Source of the DNA: Bradyrhizobium oligotrophicum S58
Lineage (GTDB): Bacteria; Pseudomonadota; Alphaproteobacteria; Rhizobiales; Xanthobacteraceae
Assembly: GCF_000344805.1 (NCBI RefSeq)
Contig: NC_020453.1
Location: forward strand, 372,001-436,000
Reading direction: 5' to 3'
DNA: 64,000 bases
In this document: piece by piece, positions 50,538-58,865 of the stretch
Position numbering within the stretch: position 1 is the stretch's first letter
How the letters are laid out: each line of letters starts with the position of its first letter
Program-made: the position numbers and the translations under genes
Notes under the pieces: model-generated
Seen by the model: only the letters and a program-made list of their open reading frames with translations
Databases searched by the model: none
What the model was told of the DNA's origin: nothing

Positions 50538-51332
50538 ATGAGTGGACAGATGTCGTGGTGGACGCGCGCGGCGCTGGGTGTCTGTGCGGTCATCGTGGTC
50601 GTCCGTCCCGCCACGGCCGACCCCCGTGCGGTGATCGAACTCTTTACCTCTCAAGGTTGCTCGTCCTGCCCGCCGGCCGACAAGGTGCTCGGCGAGCTGG
50701 CACGGGATCCCTCCGTCATCGCCCTGTCTCTCCCGATCGACTACTGGGACTATCTCGGCTGGAAAGACACCTTGGCCGATTCGCGCTTTACGGCCCGGCA
50801 GCGGGCCTATTCCAGGGCCCGCGGCGATCGCGAGGTCTATACCCCGCAGGCGGTCGTCAACGGCTCGGTGCATGTGATCGGCAGCGATCGCGAGGCGATC
50901 GAAGGCGCGATCGAGGAAACCGCCCAGGGCGGTGCAGCAATGTCGGTGCCGGTCAGGCTGTCGGTCGACGGCCAGGAGCTCAACGTCTCGGTGGCCGCGG
51001 CCAATGACCAGATGCCGCGCCGGCACGGCGAGGTCTGGGTCTGCTCGATCTCGCGGGTGGTGCCGATCTCGGTCGGGCGCGGCGAGAACAGCGGCCGCGA
51101 TTTGACCTATTACAACGTCGTTCGCGGTCTTCTGAAGCTGGGCGACTGGACCGGGGCGCCGGTCAGCTGGAATGTGCCGCTGGAGAAGATCGCCCGTGAG
51201 GGCGTCGATGGCACCGTGGTGTATGTGCAGGACGGCAGTCGCGACCGCCCCGGGGCGATGCTGGGGGCCGCCTTTTCCGAACTGCCATTGGCCGGACGGG
51301 CCTCAGCAACGGCGCGTGGTCCCGAGCGCTGA
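50538..51332 (+). CDS. DUF1223 secreted thioredoxin-like protein
   Basis: 264 residues from the ATG at 50538. A signal peptide (about 1-27, ending RPATA) is followed by a thioredoxin-like fold with Cys41 and Cys44 in QGCSSCPPADKVL. The conserved IDYWDYLGWKDTLA and VYTPQAVVNG segments define DUF1223. A periplasmic redox role is likely but unproven. An upstream in-frame ATG overlaps the acnA terminator hairpin and is not believed. Confidence 0.92.
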   Translation: MSGQMSWWTRAALGVCAVIVVVRPATADPRAVIELFTSQGCSSCPPADKVLGELARDPSVIALSLPIDYWDYLGWKDTLADSRFTARQRAYSRARGDREVYTPQAVVNGSVHVIGSDREAIEGAIEETAQGGAAMSVPVRLSVDGQELNVSVAAANDQMPRRHGEVWVCSISRVVPISVGRGENSGRDLTYYNVVRGLLKLGDWTGAPVSWNVPLEKIAREGVDGTVVYVQDGSRDRPGAMLGAAFSELPLAGRASATARGPER

Positions 51333-51427
51333 TCTTCCGTCGTTCTGATCTTCCTTTTCGCTGACCTGCGGCAGGCGCGTCACGTCCATGGGACGGAGGC
51401 GCGCCGCAACATGTTCCGGGCTCACGC

Positions 51428-51560
51428 CCAAAAAGCAAAAGGACCAACTTGCGTTGGCCCTTTGCCTTACTTGTGAATAGACCCGATCCTGACGACCCCG
51501 GGGGGCTGGGGGCTGAGGAATCCGGAACCGAAAGGACCGGGCCAACGCACGGGAATCTTA
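51428..51560 (-). ncRNA. candidate small RNA with mutually exclusive hairpins
   Basis: The minus strand ends in a strong terminator (about 51431-51463) although no minus-strand gene lies nearby on either side. A 10-bp segment upstream (51539-51548 on the plus strand) is a perfect reverse complement of 51451-51460, which is also the left arm of the terminator hairpin, so two structures can form, but not both. This suggests a structured transcript of about 110-130 nt. The 5' end is a guess. It does not match an RNA family I can name. An antisense or 5' leader role for DUF2794 is less likely. Confidence 0.35.
51431..51463 (-). terminator. rho-independent terminator on the minus strand
   Basis: The stem pairs CAAAGGGCCAAC with GTTGGTCCTTTTG (one bulged base) around a GCAA loop, and a CTTTTT run follows. 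No annotated minus-strand gene ends here, which is why a small RNA is proposed. Confidence 0.75.
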
Positions 51561-51751
51561 TGCCTAACGTCAGGGGCGGTCGCTGGGCGGAAAGACGGCG
51601 CGATTATGATTCTGCTAACGATCCCGTGACGGTTGCGTGTTCGCGGAACTCACGCCATCGCAGGCGCAGCCGAAGTTCAACAGTGAAAACGGCCCCTTGC
51701 GGCTTCCTGCTGAAGGCGCGATCATGTCACGCAGATGACAGGAGGACGCTC

Positions 51752-52117
51752 ATGAACCTCACCCCGGAGGATGCCGACCCCAGCGAGAACCGCGCGGCGG
51801 CGCGCAACACGGCCGCAGCGCCGAACCGGGTGACGTTCGACCGCCTCGAGCTGAACCGCATCCTCAATCTCTACGGTCGCATGGTCGCCAATGGCGAGTG
51901 GCGCGACTACTCGATCGACTTCCTGCGCGACCGCGCCGTCTTCTCGGTGTTTCGCCGCGCCTCCGAGGTGCCGCTCTACCGGATCGAGAAGGACCCGCGC
52001 CTGGCGCGCAAGCAGGGCATGTACAGCGTCATCTCGGCCACCGGCCTGATCCTGCGCCGCGGCCACGAGCTCGAGCGCGTGCTGCTGGTGATCGCGCCGA
52101 AGCCGGCGCTGGTCTGA
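51752..52117 (+). CDS. DUF2794 family protein
   Basis: A 121-residue cytoplasmic protein. The conserved core runs from VTFDRLELNRILNLYGRMVA through WRDYSIDFLRDRAVFSVFRR and is specific to alphaproteobacteria. Function unknown. The start at 51752 has GGAGGA 7 bases upstream. It is preceded by a ~420-base gap that holds the candidate small RNA. Confidence 0.92.
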   Translation: MNLTPEDADPSENRAAARNTAAAPNRVTFDRLELNRILNLYGRMVANGEWRDYSIDFLRDRAVFSVFRRASEVPLYRIEKDPRLARKQGMYSVISATGLILRRGHELERVLLVIAPKPALV

Positions 52118-52126
52118 CACGGCGTA

Positions 52127-52169
52127 CCCAGGGGATGGCATCCCCAGGGGATCACATCCCCCAGGGGAT
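52127..52169. repeat. three direct copies of CCCAGGGGAT
   Basis: Exact 10-bp copies at 52127, 52143 and 52160, spaced 16 and 17 bases, lie between DUF2794 and the convergent acetyltransferase gene. No function assigned. Confidence 0.7.
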
Positions 52170-52192
52170 CACGACATCACGAGCTGGGTCCC

Positions 52193-52720
52193 CTACGCAG
52201 GGACGTCGCCGCTCCCCGCCCCAAGCGGCCGTTGCATCATGACCGTATCCAGCCAGCGGCCGAATTTCAGCCCGACGCTCGGGTGGGTGCCGATCATCTG
52301 GAAGCCGCAAGCGGTATGCAGCCCGACCGAGCCGGCATTGGCGGAGTCGCCGATGACTGCGATCATCTGGCGAAAACCTCGCTCCTCGCAAGCCTCGATC
52401 AACAACCGCATCAAGCGCAGCCCGATGCCGCGACGCTGGCTGGCGGGGGCGAGATAGATCGAGTTCTCCACCGTGAAGCGATAGGCAGGGCGGGGCCGGT
52501 ACGCCCCCGCATAGGCATAGCCCACCACCTGTCCGTCCAGCAGCGCGGTGAAATAGGGAAAGCCGCCGTCTGTCAGCGCCCGGAAGCGGCGGGTCATCTC
52601 CGTCAGATCCGGAGGGTCGAGCTCGAAGGTGGCTGTGCCCTCGCGGACGGCCTGGCCATAGATGGCAGTGATGGTGGGAAGGTCGGCCTCCTGGGCGGGC
52701 CGGATCTCGATGTCGGACAT
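52193..52720 (-). CDS. GNAT-family N-acetyltransferase (phosphinothricin acetyltransferase-like)
   Basis: 175 residues with one GNAT fold. The start IRPAQEADLPTITAIYGQAV, the YRPRPAYRFTVENSIYLAP segment and the acetyl-CoA loop ASQRRGIGLRLMRLLIEAC resemble the PAT/Bar and MnaT group that acetylates phosphinothricin, methionine sulfoximine or similar amino acids. The physiological substrate is uncertain. It lies opposite to DUF2794 and shares a strand with the next gene upstream. Confidence 0.92.
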   Translation of the reverse strand: MSDIEIRPAQEADLPTITAIYGQAVREGTATFELDPPDLTEMTRRFRALTDGGFPYFTALLDGQVVGYAYAGAYRPRPAYRFTVENSIYLAPASQRRGIGLRLMRLLIEACEERGFRQMIAVIGDSANAGSVGLHTACGFQMIGTHPSVGLKFGRWLDTVMMQRPLGAGSGDVPA

Positions 52721-52816
52721 GGTGAAAGCATACCAAGCCGGACGCGGCGATCAATCCAGCCGCGCGGCATGGCTGCCGTCGTGCCGGCGCCGCGGTCGCA
52801 ATGACGATTACGCAAA

Positions 52817-52846
52817 CGAAAAGCCCCGGCGGTGAGGCCGGGGCTT
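52817..52846 (-). terminator. rho-independent terminator after the Bax inhibitor-1 gene
   Basis: A perfect 10-bp stem (52821-52830 with 52837-52846) is followed on the minus strand by TTCGTTTG. It lies 30 bases past the stop. Confidence 0.85.
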
Positions 52847-52875
52847 CGAAGATCGCTCTTGCTTGAGCGGTTGGA

Positions 52876-53667
52876 TCAGTCGCGCTGGCCGAGCAGCTGC
52901 AGCAGCAGCGTGAACAGGTTGATGAAGTTCAGGTACAGCGACAGGGCGCCGGTGATTGCTGCGCGCTCGGCGATGTCGCCGCCCGCGGAGGCGTAGCCGT
53001 AGATGTACTCGTTCTTCAGGCGCTGCGTGTCCCAGGCGGTGAGGCCGGCGAATACGAACACGCCGATCACCGAGACGATGAACTGCAGCATCGAGCTCGC
53101 CAGGAACAGGTTCACGAGGCTCGCCAGCACGATGCCGATCAGGCCCATGAACAGGAACGAGCCCATGCCCGTCATGTCTCGCTTGGTCGTGTAACCGTAC
53201 AGGCTCAGCGCGCCGAACGTCGCCGCGGTGATGAAGAACACCCGCACGATCGAGGTGTGGGTGTACACCAGGAAGATCGACGACAGCGAGATGCCCATCA
53301 AGGCCGAGAACACCCAGAACAGGAGTTGGGCGGTGGACGGCGCCAGACGGTTGATGCCGGCCGAGATCGCGAACACCATGACCAACGGGGCCAGGATGAA
53401 CAGCCACTTCAGCGGGCTCACGAACATCGCGTAGCCGAACTGGGTCAGGTACGCGTTGCCGAACTTGAACACGCCAGCCGCCGGATCGCCGGTCACCGAC
53501 GCCATGTAGACGCCGAGCGCCGCGAGGCCGGTAATGGCCAGGCCGATGCTCATGTAATTGTAGATGCGCAGCATGTAGGCGCGCAGACCGGCGTCGACGG
53601 TCGCGGCATCGGCGCGCCCGGCCACCCGGCCAAAGGGTGAACTATAGTTGCGGTCTAGGTCCGACAT
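52876..53667 (-). CDS. Bax inhibitor-1/YccA (YbhL) family membrane protein
   Basis: A 263-residue seven-helix membrane protein of the BI-1 (TMBIM) family. The family-typical SIFLVYTHTSIVRVFFITAA and the closing GALSLYLNFINLFTLLLQLL with its Asp end (GQRD) are present. Homologues modulate FtsH proteolysis or act as pH-sensitive calcium leak channels. A conserved leader lies upstream, matching the known link of ybhL leaders to this gene in Rhizobiales. A terminator follows, so it is monocistronic. Confidence 0.95.
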   Translation of the reverse strand: MSDLDRNYSSPFGRVAGRADAATVDAGLRAYMLRIYNYMSIGLAITGLAALGVYMASVTGDPAAGVFKFGNAYLTQFGYAMFVSPLKWLFILAPLVMVFAISAGINRLAPSTAQLLFWVFSALMGISLSSIFLVYTHTSIVRVFFITAATFGALSLYGYTTKRDMTGMGSFLFMGLIGIVLASLVNLFLASSMLQFIVSVIGVFVFAGLTAWDTQRLKNEYIYGYASAGGDIAERAAITGALSLYLNFINLFTLLLQLLGQRD

Positions 53668-53672
53668 GGTCG

Positions 53673-53715
53673 ATTCCCGTTGGTTGCCCGGCAGTCCGGT
53701 CCTGGCAGGACCTTT
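53673..53715 (-). ncRNA. ybhL leader candidate (cis-regulatory RNA)
   Basis: Directly upstream of the Bax inhibitor-1 gene the minus strand has the hairpin GGTCCTGCCAGGACC (53698-53712), then GGACTGCCGGGCAACCAACG and GGGA, which overlaps the ribosome-binding site 5 bases from the start. The ybhL leader is a known conserved element in Rhizobiales found upstream of this gene family. The match is from memory of the motif, so it needs a covariance-model check. Confidence 0.6.
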
Positions 53716-53795
53716 AGCCGGTTCTCGAAAAACCCTATCTCATACCCACTGCCACAGATATTAAATTTGCGTCATCGGCAAATCCGCCATCTTTT

Positions 53796-53835
53796 GGCAG
53801 ATCTCTTGTTTCGGCAGATCTCTTGGCAGCTCTCT
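53796..53835. repeat. direct repeats of GGCAGATCTCTTG
   Basis: Exact 13-bp copies at 53796 and 53813 and a truncated copy (GGCAGCTCTCT) at 53825 lie in the 293-base gap between the Bax inhibitor-1 gene and the ABC permease. Apart from the candidate leader, nothing else was seen in this gap. Confidence 0.65.
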
Positions 53836-53960
53836 GAGCCCATTCCCTAAATGGGAAACTAGCATATCCGACGCAAGCTTCCACGCGCGGCTGAATGTCG
53901 CTCCGGACGCGTCAAAGCCGCATGAATCGCGTTAACCGTGCGGCATGAGCGCGCAAGCTG

Positions 53961-56531
53961 CTAGAGATTCCTAAGAACCGTCGCTGGCTTCTGGTTGAGC
54001 GCAAGGAGCGTGCCGGCCAGACCGAGGCCGACGGTCACGATCAGCGCCGCCACGACGACCAGCGCGGCGCTTGCGCCCTGCCAGGCGAAGCTCAGGGTCA
54101 TCAGCCGGGTGACGATCAGCCATGCGGCGACCGAGCCGGCGATGACGCCGAACGCGGCGGTGGCGAAGCCGATCATCAAATATTCGAGCGCATAGGCGCC
54201 GAGCAGTCGCAGCCTTGTGGCGCCCAGGGTCTTCAGGATGACGGCGTCGTAGACCCGGTGGCGGTGGCCGGCGGCCAGCGCGCCGCCCAGCACCAGGATC
54301 GCCGAGATCAAGGTCACCGCGCTGGCGCCGCGGATCGCAAGCGCGAGGTTGGAGACCACCGAGCCGACCGTCTCCATGACCTCGCGGACCCGCACGCTGG
54401 TCACCATCGGGAAGGCGTCGGCCACCTTGCGGATGATCCGGGCATCCTCCGCGGCATCGGAGCGCGGTTCACTCAAGGTGGCGACATGCGTATGCGGGGC
54501 GCCGCGGAACGCGTTGGGGGAGAACACCAGCACGAAGTTGATGCCGAGCCCCTGCCAGTCGATGGTGCGCATGTTGCCGATCCGCGCCGCGATGTCGCGT
54601 CCGAGCACGTTGACGACGATGTCGTCGCCGAGCTTGAGACCGAGACCGTCGGCGATCCGCTTCTCGATCGAGACCAGCGGCGGGCCGCTGTAGTTCTCGC
54701 CCCACCAGTTGCCCTCGACGATCTTGGATCCCTTGGGAATCTCGCCGGTATAGGTCAGGCCGCGGTCGCTCTGCAGCACCCATTCGGTGTCGGTCGTTGC
54801 CTTGAGGTCCTCGGCGCGGACGCCGCGGGCGGACACGATGCGGCCGCGCAGCATCGGCACGTCATCGACAGCCGATTGCGGCGCGAGGTTCTTGAGGAAG
54901 TCGCGGAAGCGGTCGGCCTCGCCCGAGGGGACGTCGATGAAGAAGAACGACGGCGCCTGCTCCGGCAGCTGCGCCAGGAATTGCCGCCGCAGATTGCCGT
55001 CGATCTGGGTGATCGTGACCAGCACTGCCAGTCCAAGTCCGAGCGACAGCACCACCGAGGGGGTCAGCGCGCCCGGACGGTAGATGTTGCTCACGGCCAG
55101 TCGCAGCATCGGAAAGCGGCTGCGTGGCAGGGCGCGCGCGATCGCCATCACCAGGGCGGCAATGCCGCGCAACAGCACGAAGACGAGTGCGGCGGCGACC
55201 ACGAACACCGCGGCAATGCGCTTGTCGTAGGACAGCCCGATCACGACCGCGATCAGCAGCGCGACCGTGCCTGCGATCAGCACCAGGTAGCTCCAGCGCG
55301 GCCGGTGCCATTCGGCGATCACGGCCTCGCGGAACAGAGCGGCCACCGGCACGTCACGGACGCGGCCGAGCGGCCACAGACCGAACGCAAGTGCGGTGAG
55401 CAGGCCGTAGACGAAGGAAAGCGCCAGCTCGTCCGGATGGACCGCCGCGACGACCGGCAGCGGCAGGATCTTGCCGAACAGGCCGACGATGGCGAAGGGC
55501 AAAGCGGCGCCGGCGCAGAGTCCGATGATCGAACCGATCGTGGCGAGCACCATCACCTGCACGAGATAGATGCCGAACACGTCGCGGCTGGTGGCGCCGA
55601 GCGCCTTGAACGCGGCGATCACCTCGGTGCGGCGGTCGACATGGCTCTTGACCGCATTGGCGACGCCGACGCCGCCCACCAGAAGCGCGGCGAGGCCGAC
55701 CAGGGTCAGGAATTGGGTGAAGCGGCCGATGGTCCGCTCCAGCTGCGGCGAGGCATTGCTGCGGCTGCGGATTTCCCATCCCGCCGATGGCAAGGTCAGG
55801 CGGGTGTCGGCAATGAACGACGCCGCGGCGTGATCGTCGGTTGCGTTGTCGGGCAGCCGGACCCGGTAGGTCCAGCGCACCAGGCTGCCCGGCTGCAGCA
55901 GCGGCGTTGCACGCAAGCCAGCTTCGCTGATCAGGAAGCGCGGCCCGAGCCCGATGCCGCCGGATAATTTGTCCGGCTCGGACTGCAGGGTGCTGCGAAT
56001 CTGAAAGCGGATTGTGTCGATCGTGACGGTATCGCCGACCTTGAGATCGAGCCGCGCCAGCAGGGCCGGATCGGCCGCGGCCCCGAACGCGCCGTCGCGC
56101 TCGGCCAGGATGTCCGCCAGCGGCAGGTCGGGCTGCAGCTCGGCCTTGCCGAGCAGCGGGTAGGCGCCGTCGACGGCTTTGAGCTCGACCAAAGCGAGCT
56201 TCGCGTCGCTCGAGCGCACCATCGCCCGCAGGGTCGCGGCCAGCGACACCTGCCCGCGCGAGCGCAGGAATTCAATCTCCTCAGGCTTGGCCTCGCGCTG
56301 AAACAGCGAGAACGCGACGTCGCCGCCGAGCAGCGTGCGTCCTTCACGGACGAGGCCGTCATTGAGGCTCGCCGCCACCGAGCCGACGCCCGCGATCGCC
56401 AGCACGCCGAGCGCGATGCACGCGATGAACACGTAGAAGCCGCGCAGGCCTCCGCGCAGCTCGCGCAAGGCGTAACGCACAGGCAGCGCGGTCATGCGGC
56501 CGCCCGCGATCGGTTCGGATACCGTGCTCAT
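53961..56531 (-). CDS. ABC transporter permease with FtsX domains (YbbP-like)
   Basis: An 856-residue permease with about ten helices arranged as two FtsX-like cassettes flanking large periplasmic domains. The first helix is near residues 30-50 (GLRGFYVFIACIALGVLAIA). This is the YbbP branch, which works with YbbA. Its start overlaps the ATPase stop by four bases. The substrate is unknown; the family is thought to move lipophilic or peptide products or extract lipids. The start at MSTVSEP was chosen over an upstream in-frame ATG inside the ATPase gene. Confidence 0.94.
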   Translation of the reverse strand: MSTVSEPIAGGRMTALPVRYALRELRGGLRGFYVFIACIALGVLAIAGVGSVAASLNDGLVREGRTLLGGDVAFSLFQREAKPEEIEFLRSRGQVSLAATLRAMVRSSDAKLALVELKAVDGAYPLLGKAELQPDLPLADILAERDGAFGAAADPALLARLDLKVGDTVTIDTIRFQIRSTLQSEPDKLSGGIGLGPRFLISEAGLRATPLLQPGSLVRWTYRVRLPDNATDDHAAASFIADTRLTLPSAGWEIRSRSNASPQLERTIGRFTQFLTLVGLAALLVGGVGVANAVKSHVDRRTEVIAAFKALGATSRDVFGIYLVQVMVLATIGSIIGLCAGAALPFAIVGLFGKILPLPVVAAVHPDELALSFVYGLLTALAFGLWPLGRVRDVPVAALFREAVIAEWHRPRWSYLVLIAGTVALLIAVVIGLSYDKRIAAVFVVAAALVFVLLRGIAALVMAIARALPRSRFPMLRLAVSNIYRPGALTPSVVLSLGLGLAVLVTITQIDGNLRRQFLAQLPEQAPSFFFIDVPSGEADRFRDFLKNLAPQSAVDDVPMLRGRIVSARGVRAEDLKATTDTEWVLQSDRGLTYTGEIPKGSKIVEGNWWGENYSGPPLVSIEKRIADGLGLKLGDDIVVNVLGRDIAARIGNMRTIDWQGLGINFVLVFSPNAFRGAPHTHVATLSEPRSDAAEDARIIRKVADAFPMVTSVRVREVMETVGSVVSNLALAIRGASAVTLISAILVLGGALAAGHRHRVYDAVILKTLGATRLRLLGAYALEYLMIGFATAAFGVIAGSVAAWLIVTRLMTLSFAWQGASAALVVVAALIVTVGLGLAGTLLALNQKPATVLRNL

Positions 56532-57265
56532 GCGTCGGCTTGCTCGTGTGCGTCGCTCTCGCTTTCGATCCGTCCGGAGCGGAGCCGCACCACGCGGTCG
56601 CACCGATGCGCGAGGCCGCTGTCATGGGTCACGAGAACCAGCGTCATGCCGCGCTCGGCATGCTTGGTGAACAGGAGGTCGACGATCTGCCGGCCGGTGG
56701 TCTCGTCGAGATTGCCGGTCGGCTCATCCGCCACCAGGATGGCCGGATCCGGCGCCAGCGCCCGGGCCAGCGCCACGCGCTGCTGCTCGCCGCCCGACAG
56801 CTGCGTCGGGTAGTGATGCAACCGGTGGCCGAGGCCAACCGACTCGAGCTCGCGCGCGGCGCGCTCGGCCGCGCCGGCATGGCCGGCCAGCTCGAGCGGC
56901 ACCGCCACATTCTCCAGCGCGGTCATGGTCGGGATCAGGTGGAAGGACTGGAAGACGATGCCGACCTGGCGGCCCCGGAACCGGGCCAGCGCGTCCTCGT
57001 CCAGGGCATTGAAAGCGGTCCCGTTGACCACCACCTCACCCTTGTCTGGACGTTCCAACCCCGCCATCACCATCAGCAGCGTGGACTTGCCGGATCCCGA
57101 GGGTCCGATCAGGCCGATCGTCTCGCCCTGTCCGACCCGCAGGCTGATGTCCTTGAGGATATGAACCCGCGCCGCCCCGGTGCCGAGCGAGAGGTTGACG
57201 TTGGAGATGGTAATGGTGTCCGGCCCGAGGCCGGCCAAATGCGAGGTTTCGATGAGACTGTCCAT
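56528..57265 (-). CDS. ABC transporter ATP-binding protein (YbbA-like)
   Basis: A 245-residue MacB/LolD-type ATPase. Walker A GPSGSGKS is at 54-61, the signature is [15 protein letters not shown] and Walker [13 protein letters not shown]. It overlaps the permease gene and drives it. Its start codon shares bases with the start of the divergent tesA-type gene, so the two ATG codons overlap on opposite strands. The tesA-ybbA-ybbP order is as in E. coli, supporting the assignment. Confidence 0.96.
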   Translation of the reverse strand: MDSLIETSHLAGLGPDTITISNVNLSLGTGAARVHILKDISLRVGQGETIGLIGPSGSGKSTLLMVMAGLERPDKGEVVVNGTAFNALDEDALARFRGRQVGIVFQSFHLIPTMTALENVAVPLELAGHAGAAERAARELESVGLGHRLHHYPTQLSGGEQQRVALARALAPDPAILVADEPTGNLDETTGRQIVDLLFTKHAERGMTLVLVTHDSGLAHRCDRVVRLRSGRIESESDAHEQADA

Positions 57266-57953
57266 GGCTCGGTCATATGGCAACTCCGCAAGCCGGGTCG
57301 AGAGGCGCGGACATTTCTTCGTGCACATACTCGTGTTGATGCTCGCCTTGATGACAACAGGTCCGGCCCGTGCGGGCGCCGAGACCGTCAAGCCGATCAA
57401 GCTCGTCGTGCTCGGCGACTCCTTGAGCGCGGGCCTCGGTCTGTCCGCCTCGGATTCGTTTCCGGCCAAGTTGCAAAAGGCGTTGCAGGCCGGGGGGCTG
57501 CCGATTGACCTGACCAATGCCGGCGTGTCCGGGGACACCTCGTCCGGCGGTCGCGACCGGCTCGACTGGTCGGTGGCGGACGGCACCGAAGCCGTCATCG
57601 TCGAGCTCGGCGCCAACGATGCGCTGCGCGGCATCGATCCCGCAGTGACGCGCAAGGCTTTGACTGAGATCGTGACCCGGCTGAAGGCGCGCGGCATCGC
57701 CGTCATGCTCTGTGGCATGCTGGCGCCGCCGAATTACGGCAGCGACTACGCCGCGAAGTTCAACGCAATCTATCCCGATCTCGCGAAGGAGTTCGGCGTG
57801 CGGCTGTATCCGTTCTTCCTCGACGGCGTCGCCGCCGACGCCAAGCTGAACCAGGCAGATGGTATCCACCCGACTGCAGCCGGGGTCGACATCATCGTGT
57901 CCCGGATGTTGCCTACGGCAGAAGCATTCCTGCGTCCGCTTCGTGGGCAATGA
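57264..57953 (+). CDS. tesA: SGNH-family arylesterase/acyl-CoA thioesterase (TesA-like)
   Basis: 229 residues from the ATG at 57264; a GTG at 57321 is an alternative. A hydrophobic signal segment (about 18-37) leads to export. The SGNH residues are Ser53 (GDSLSAG), the Gly/Asn block GANDALRG, and Asp199/His202 in DGIHP. The family hydrolyses esters and acyl thioesters in the periplasm. It is divergent from ybbA/ybbP with overlapping start codons, the E. coli synteny. Confidence 0.94.
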   Translation: MARSYGNSASRVERRGHFFVHILVLMLALMTTGPARAGAETVKPIKLVVLGDSLSAGLGLSASDSFPAKLQKALQAGGLPIDLTNAGVSGDTSSGGRDRLDWSVADGTEAVIVELGANDALRGIDPAVTRKALTEIVTRLKARGIAVMLCGMLAPPNYGSDYAAKFNAIYPDLAKEFGVRLYPFFLDGVAADAKLNQADGIHPTAAGVDIIVSRMLPTAEAFLRPLRGQ

Positions 57954-58158
57954 TGGAACGACGCCACGGGCCGATCATTTGCGATAACCATAGGAACAGG
58001 GTTTTCCGCAGCTTTTCCCTGGGGTGTCGCCCCGTGCGTCGCGGAGTCATATAAATTCGGTAAGGATTATGCATCGACGATTCGTCGTCGGTTGCTTCTT
58101 CAAGGCATGATCTCGTCAATTTTCGGGGTCAGCCTCCAGCATCGGGAGTCCCGAAACG

Positions 58159-58698
58159 ATGCCGCGTCTGTTTACTGGACTGGAAATCCCGGACGAGGTC
58201 GGCCACACGCTGTCCGGCTTGCGGGGCGGTCTCCCCGGCGCCCGCTGGATCGATCCCGAAAACTACCACGTCACATTGCGCTTCATCGGTGACATCGACG
58301 GCGCCTCGGCCAACGAGATCGCCGCCATGCTGTGGCGGGTCAACCGCAAGCCGTTCGAAGTCACCGTCCAGGGGCTCTCCAGTTTCGGCGGCCGCAAGCC
58401 GCGCGCTGTCGTCGCCAACATCGCGCCGAGCCGGCCTCTCATCGAGCTGCAGGCGGAGCTCGAGCGGATGATGCAGCGGATCGGCCTCGACCCGGAGGGC
58501 CGCAAGTTCGTGCCGCACGTGACGCTGGCGCGGCTGCACGACGCCTCGAGCCAGGACGTCGCGGACTATCTTTCGGTCCGGGGCTACTTCCCGAGCCGGG
58601 TGTTCGTGGCCGAGCGTTTCGTTTTGTTCTCGTCCCGCGCTTCTACGGGGGGCGGGCCCTATGTGGTCGAGGACGCCTACGATCTCTGCGCCGGCTGA
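58159..58698 (+). CDS. thpR: RNA 2',3'-cyclic phosphodiesterase
   Basis: A 179-residue 2H phosphoesterase. Both catalytic HxTx motifs are present: His37 (YHVTLRFIG) and His120 (FVPHVTLARL). It opens 2',3'-cyclic phosphates at RNA ends and was earlier called 2'-5' RNA ligase. It lies alone between tesA and zapE on the same strand. Confidence 0.95.
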   Translation: MPRLFTGLEIPDEVGHTLSGLRGGLPGARWIDPENYHVTLRFIGDIDGASANEIAAMLWRVNRKPFEVTVQGLSSFGGRKPRAVVANIAPSRPLIELQAELERMMQRIGLDPEGRKFVPHVTLARLHDASSQDVADYLSVRGYFPSRVFVAERFVLFSSRASTGGGPYVVEDAYDLCAG

Positions 58699-58773
58699 CG
58701 GTTGCAAAGGCCTCGCTGCTCTCAGAACGAACGTCGTTAGCCCCGGACTAACGAGCGTGGCGGCGTTTGCGTG

Positions 58774-58785
58774 CCATATACCAAG
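58774..58785. promoter_or_regulatory. 12-bp motif upstream of zapE, shared with the mdh-sucC gap
   Basis: CCATATACCAAG here is the exact reverse complement of CTTGGTATATGG at 61289-61300. It lies 81 bases before the zapE start. TGGTA...TACCA sequences are typical of GntR/FCD-type operators, but no regulator gene is present here. Confidence 0.35.
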
Positions 58786-58865
58786 ACCATAGGGCTCGGC
58801 TGCATGGCGGCTTCCACCATTTGCGGATTGCATTTTCCGTTAGTCTCATGACCTAGAGTGGGCTC

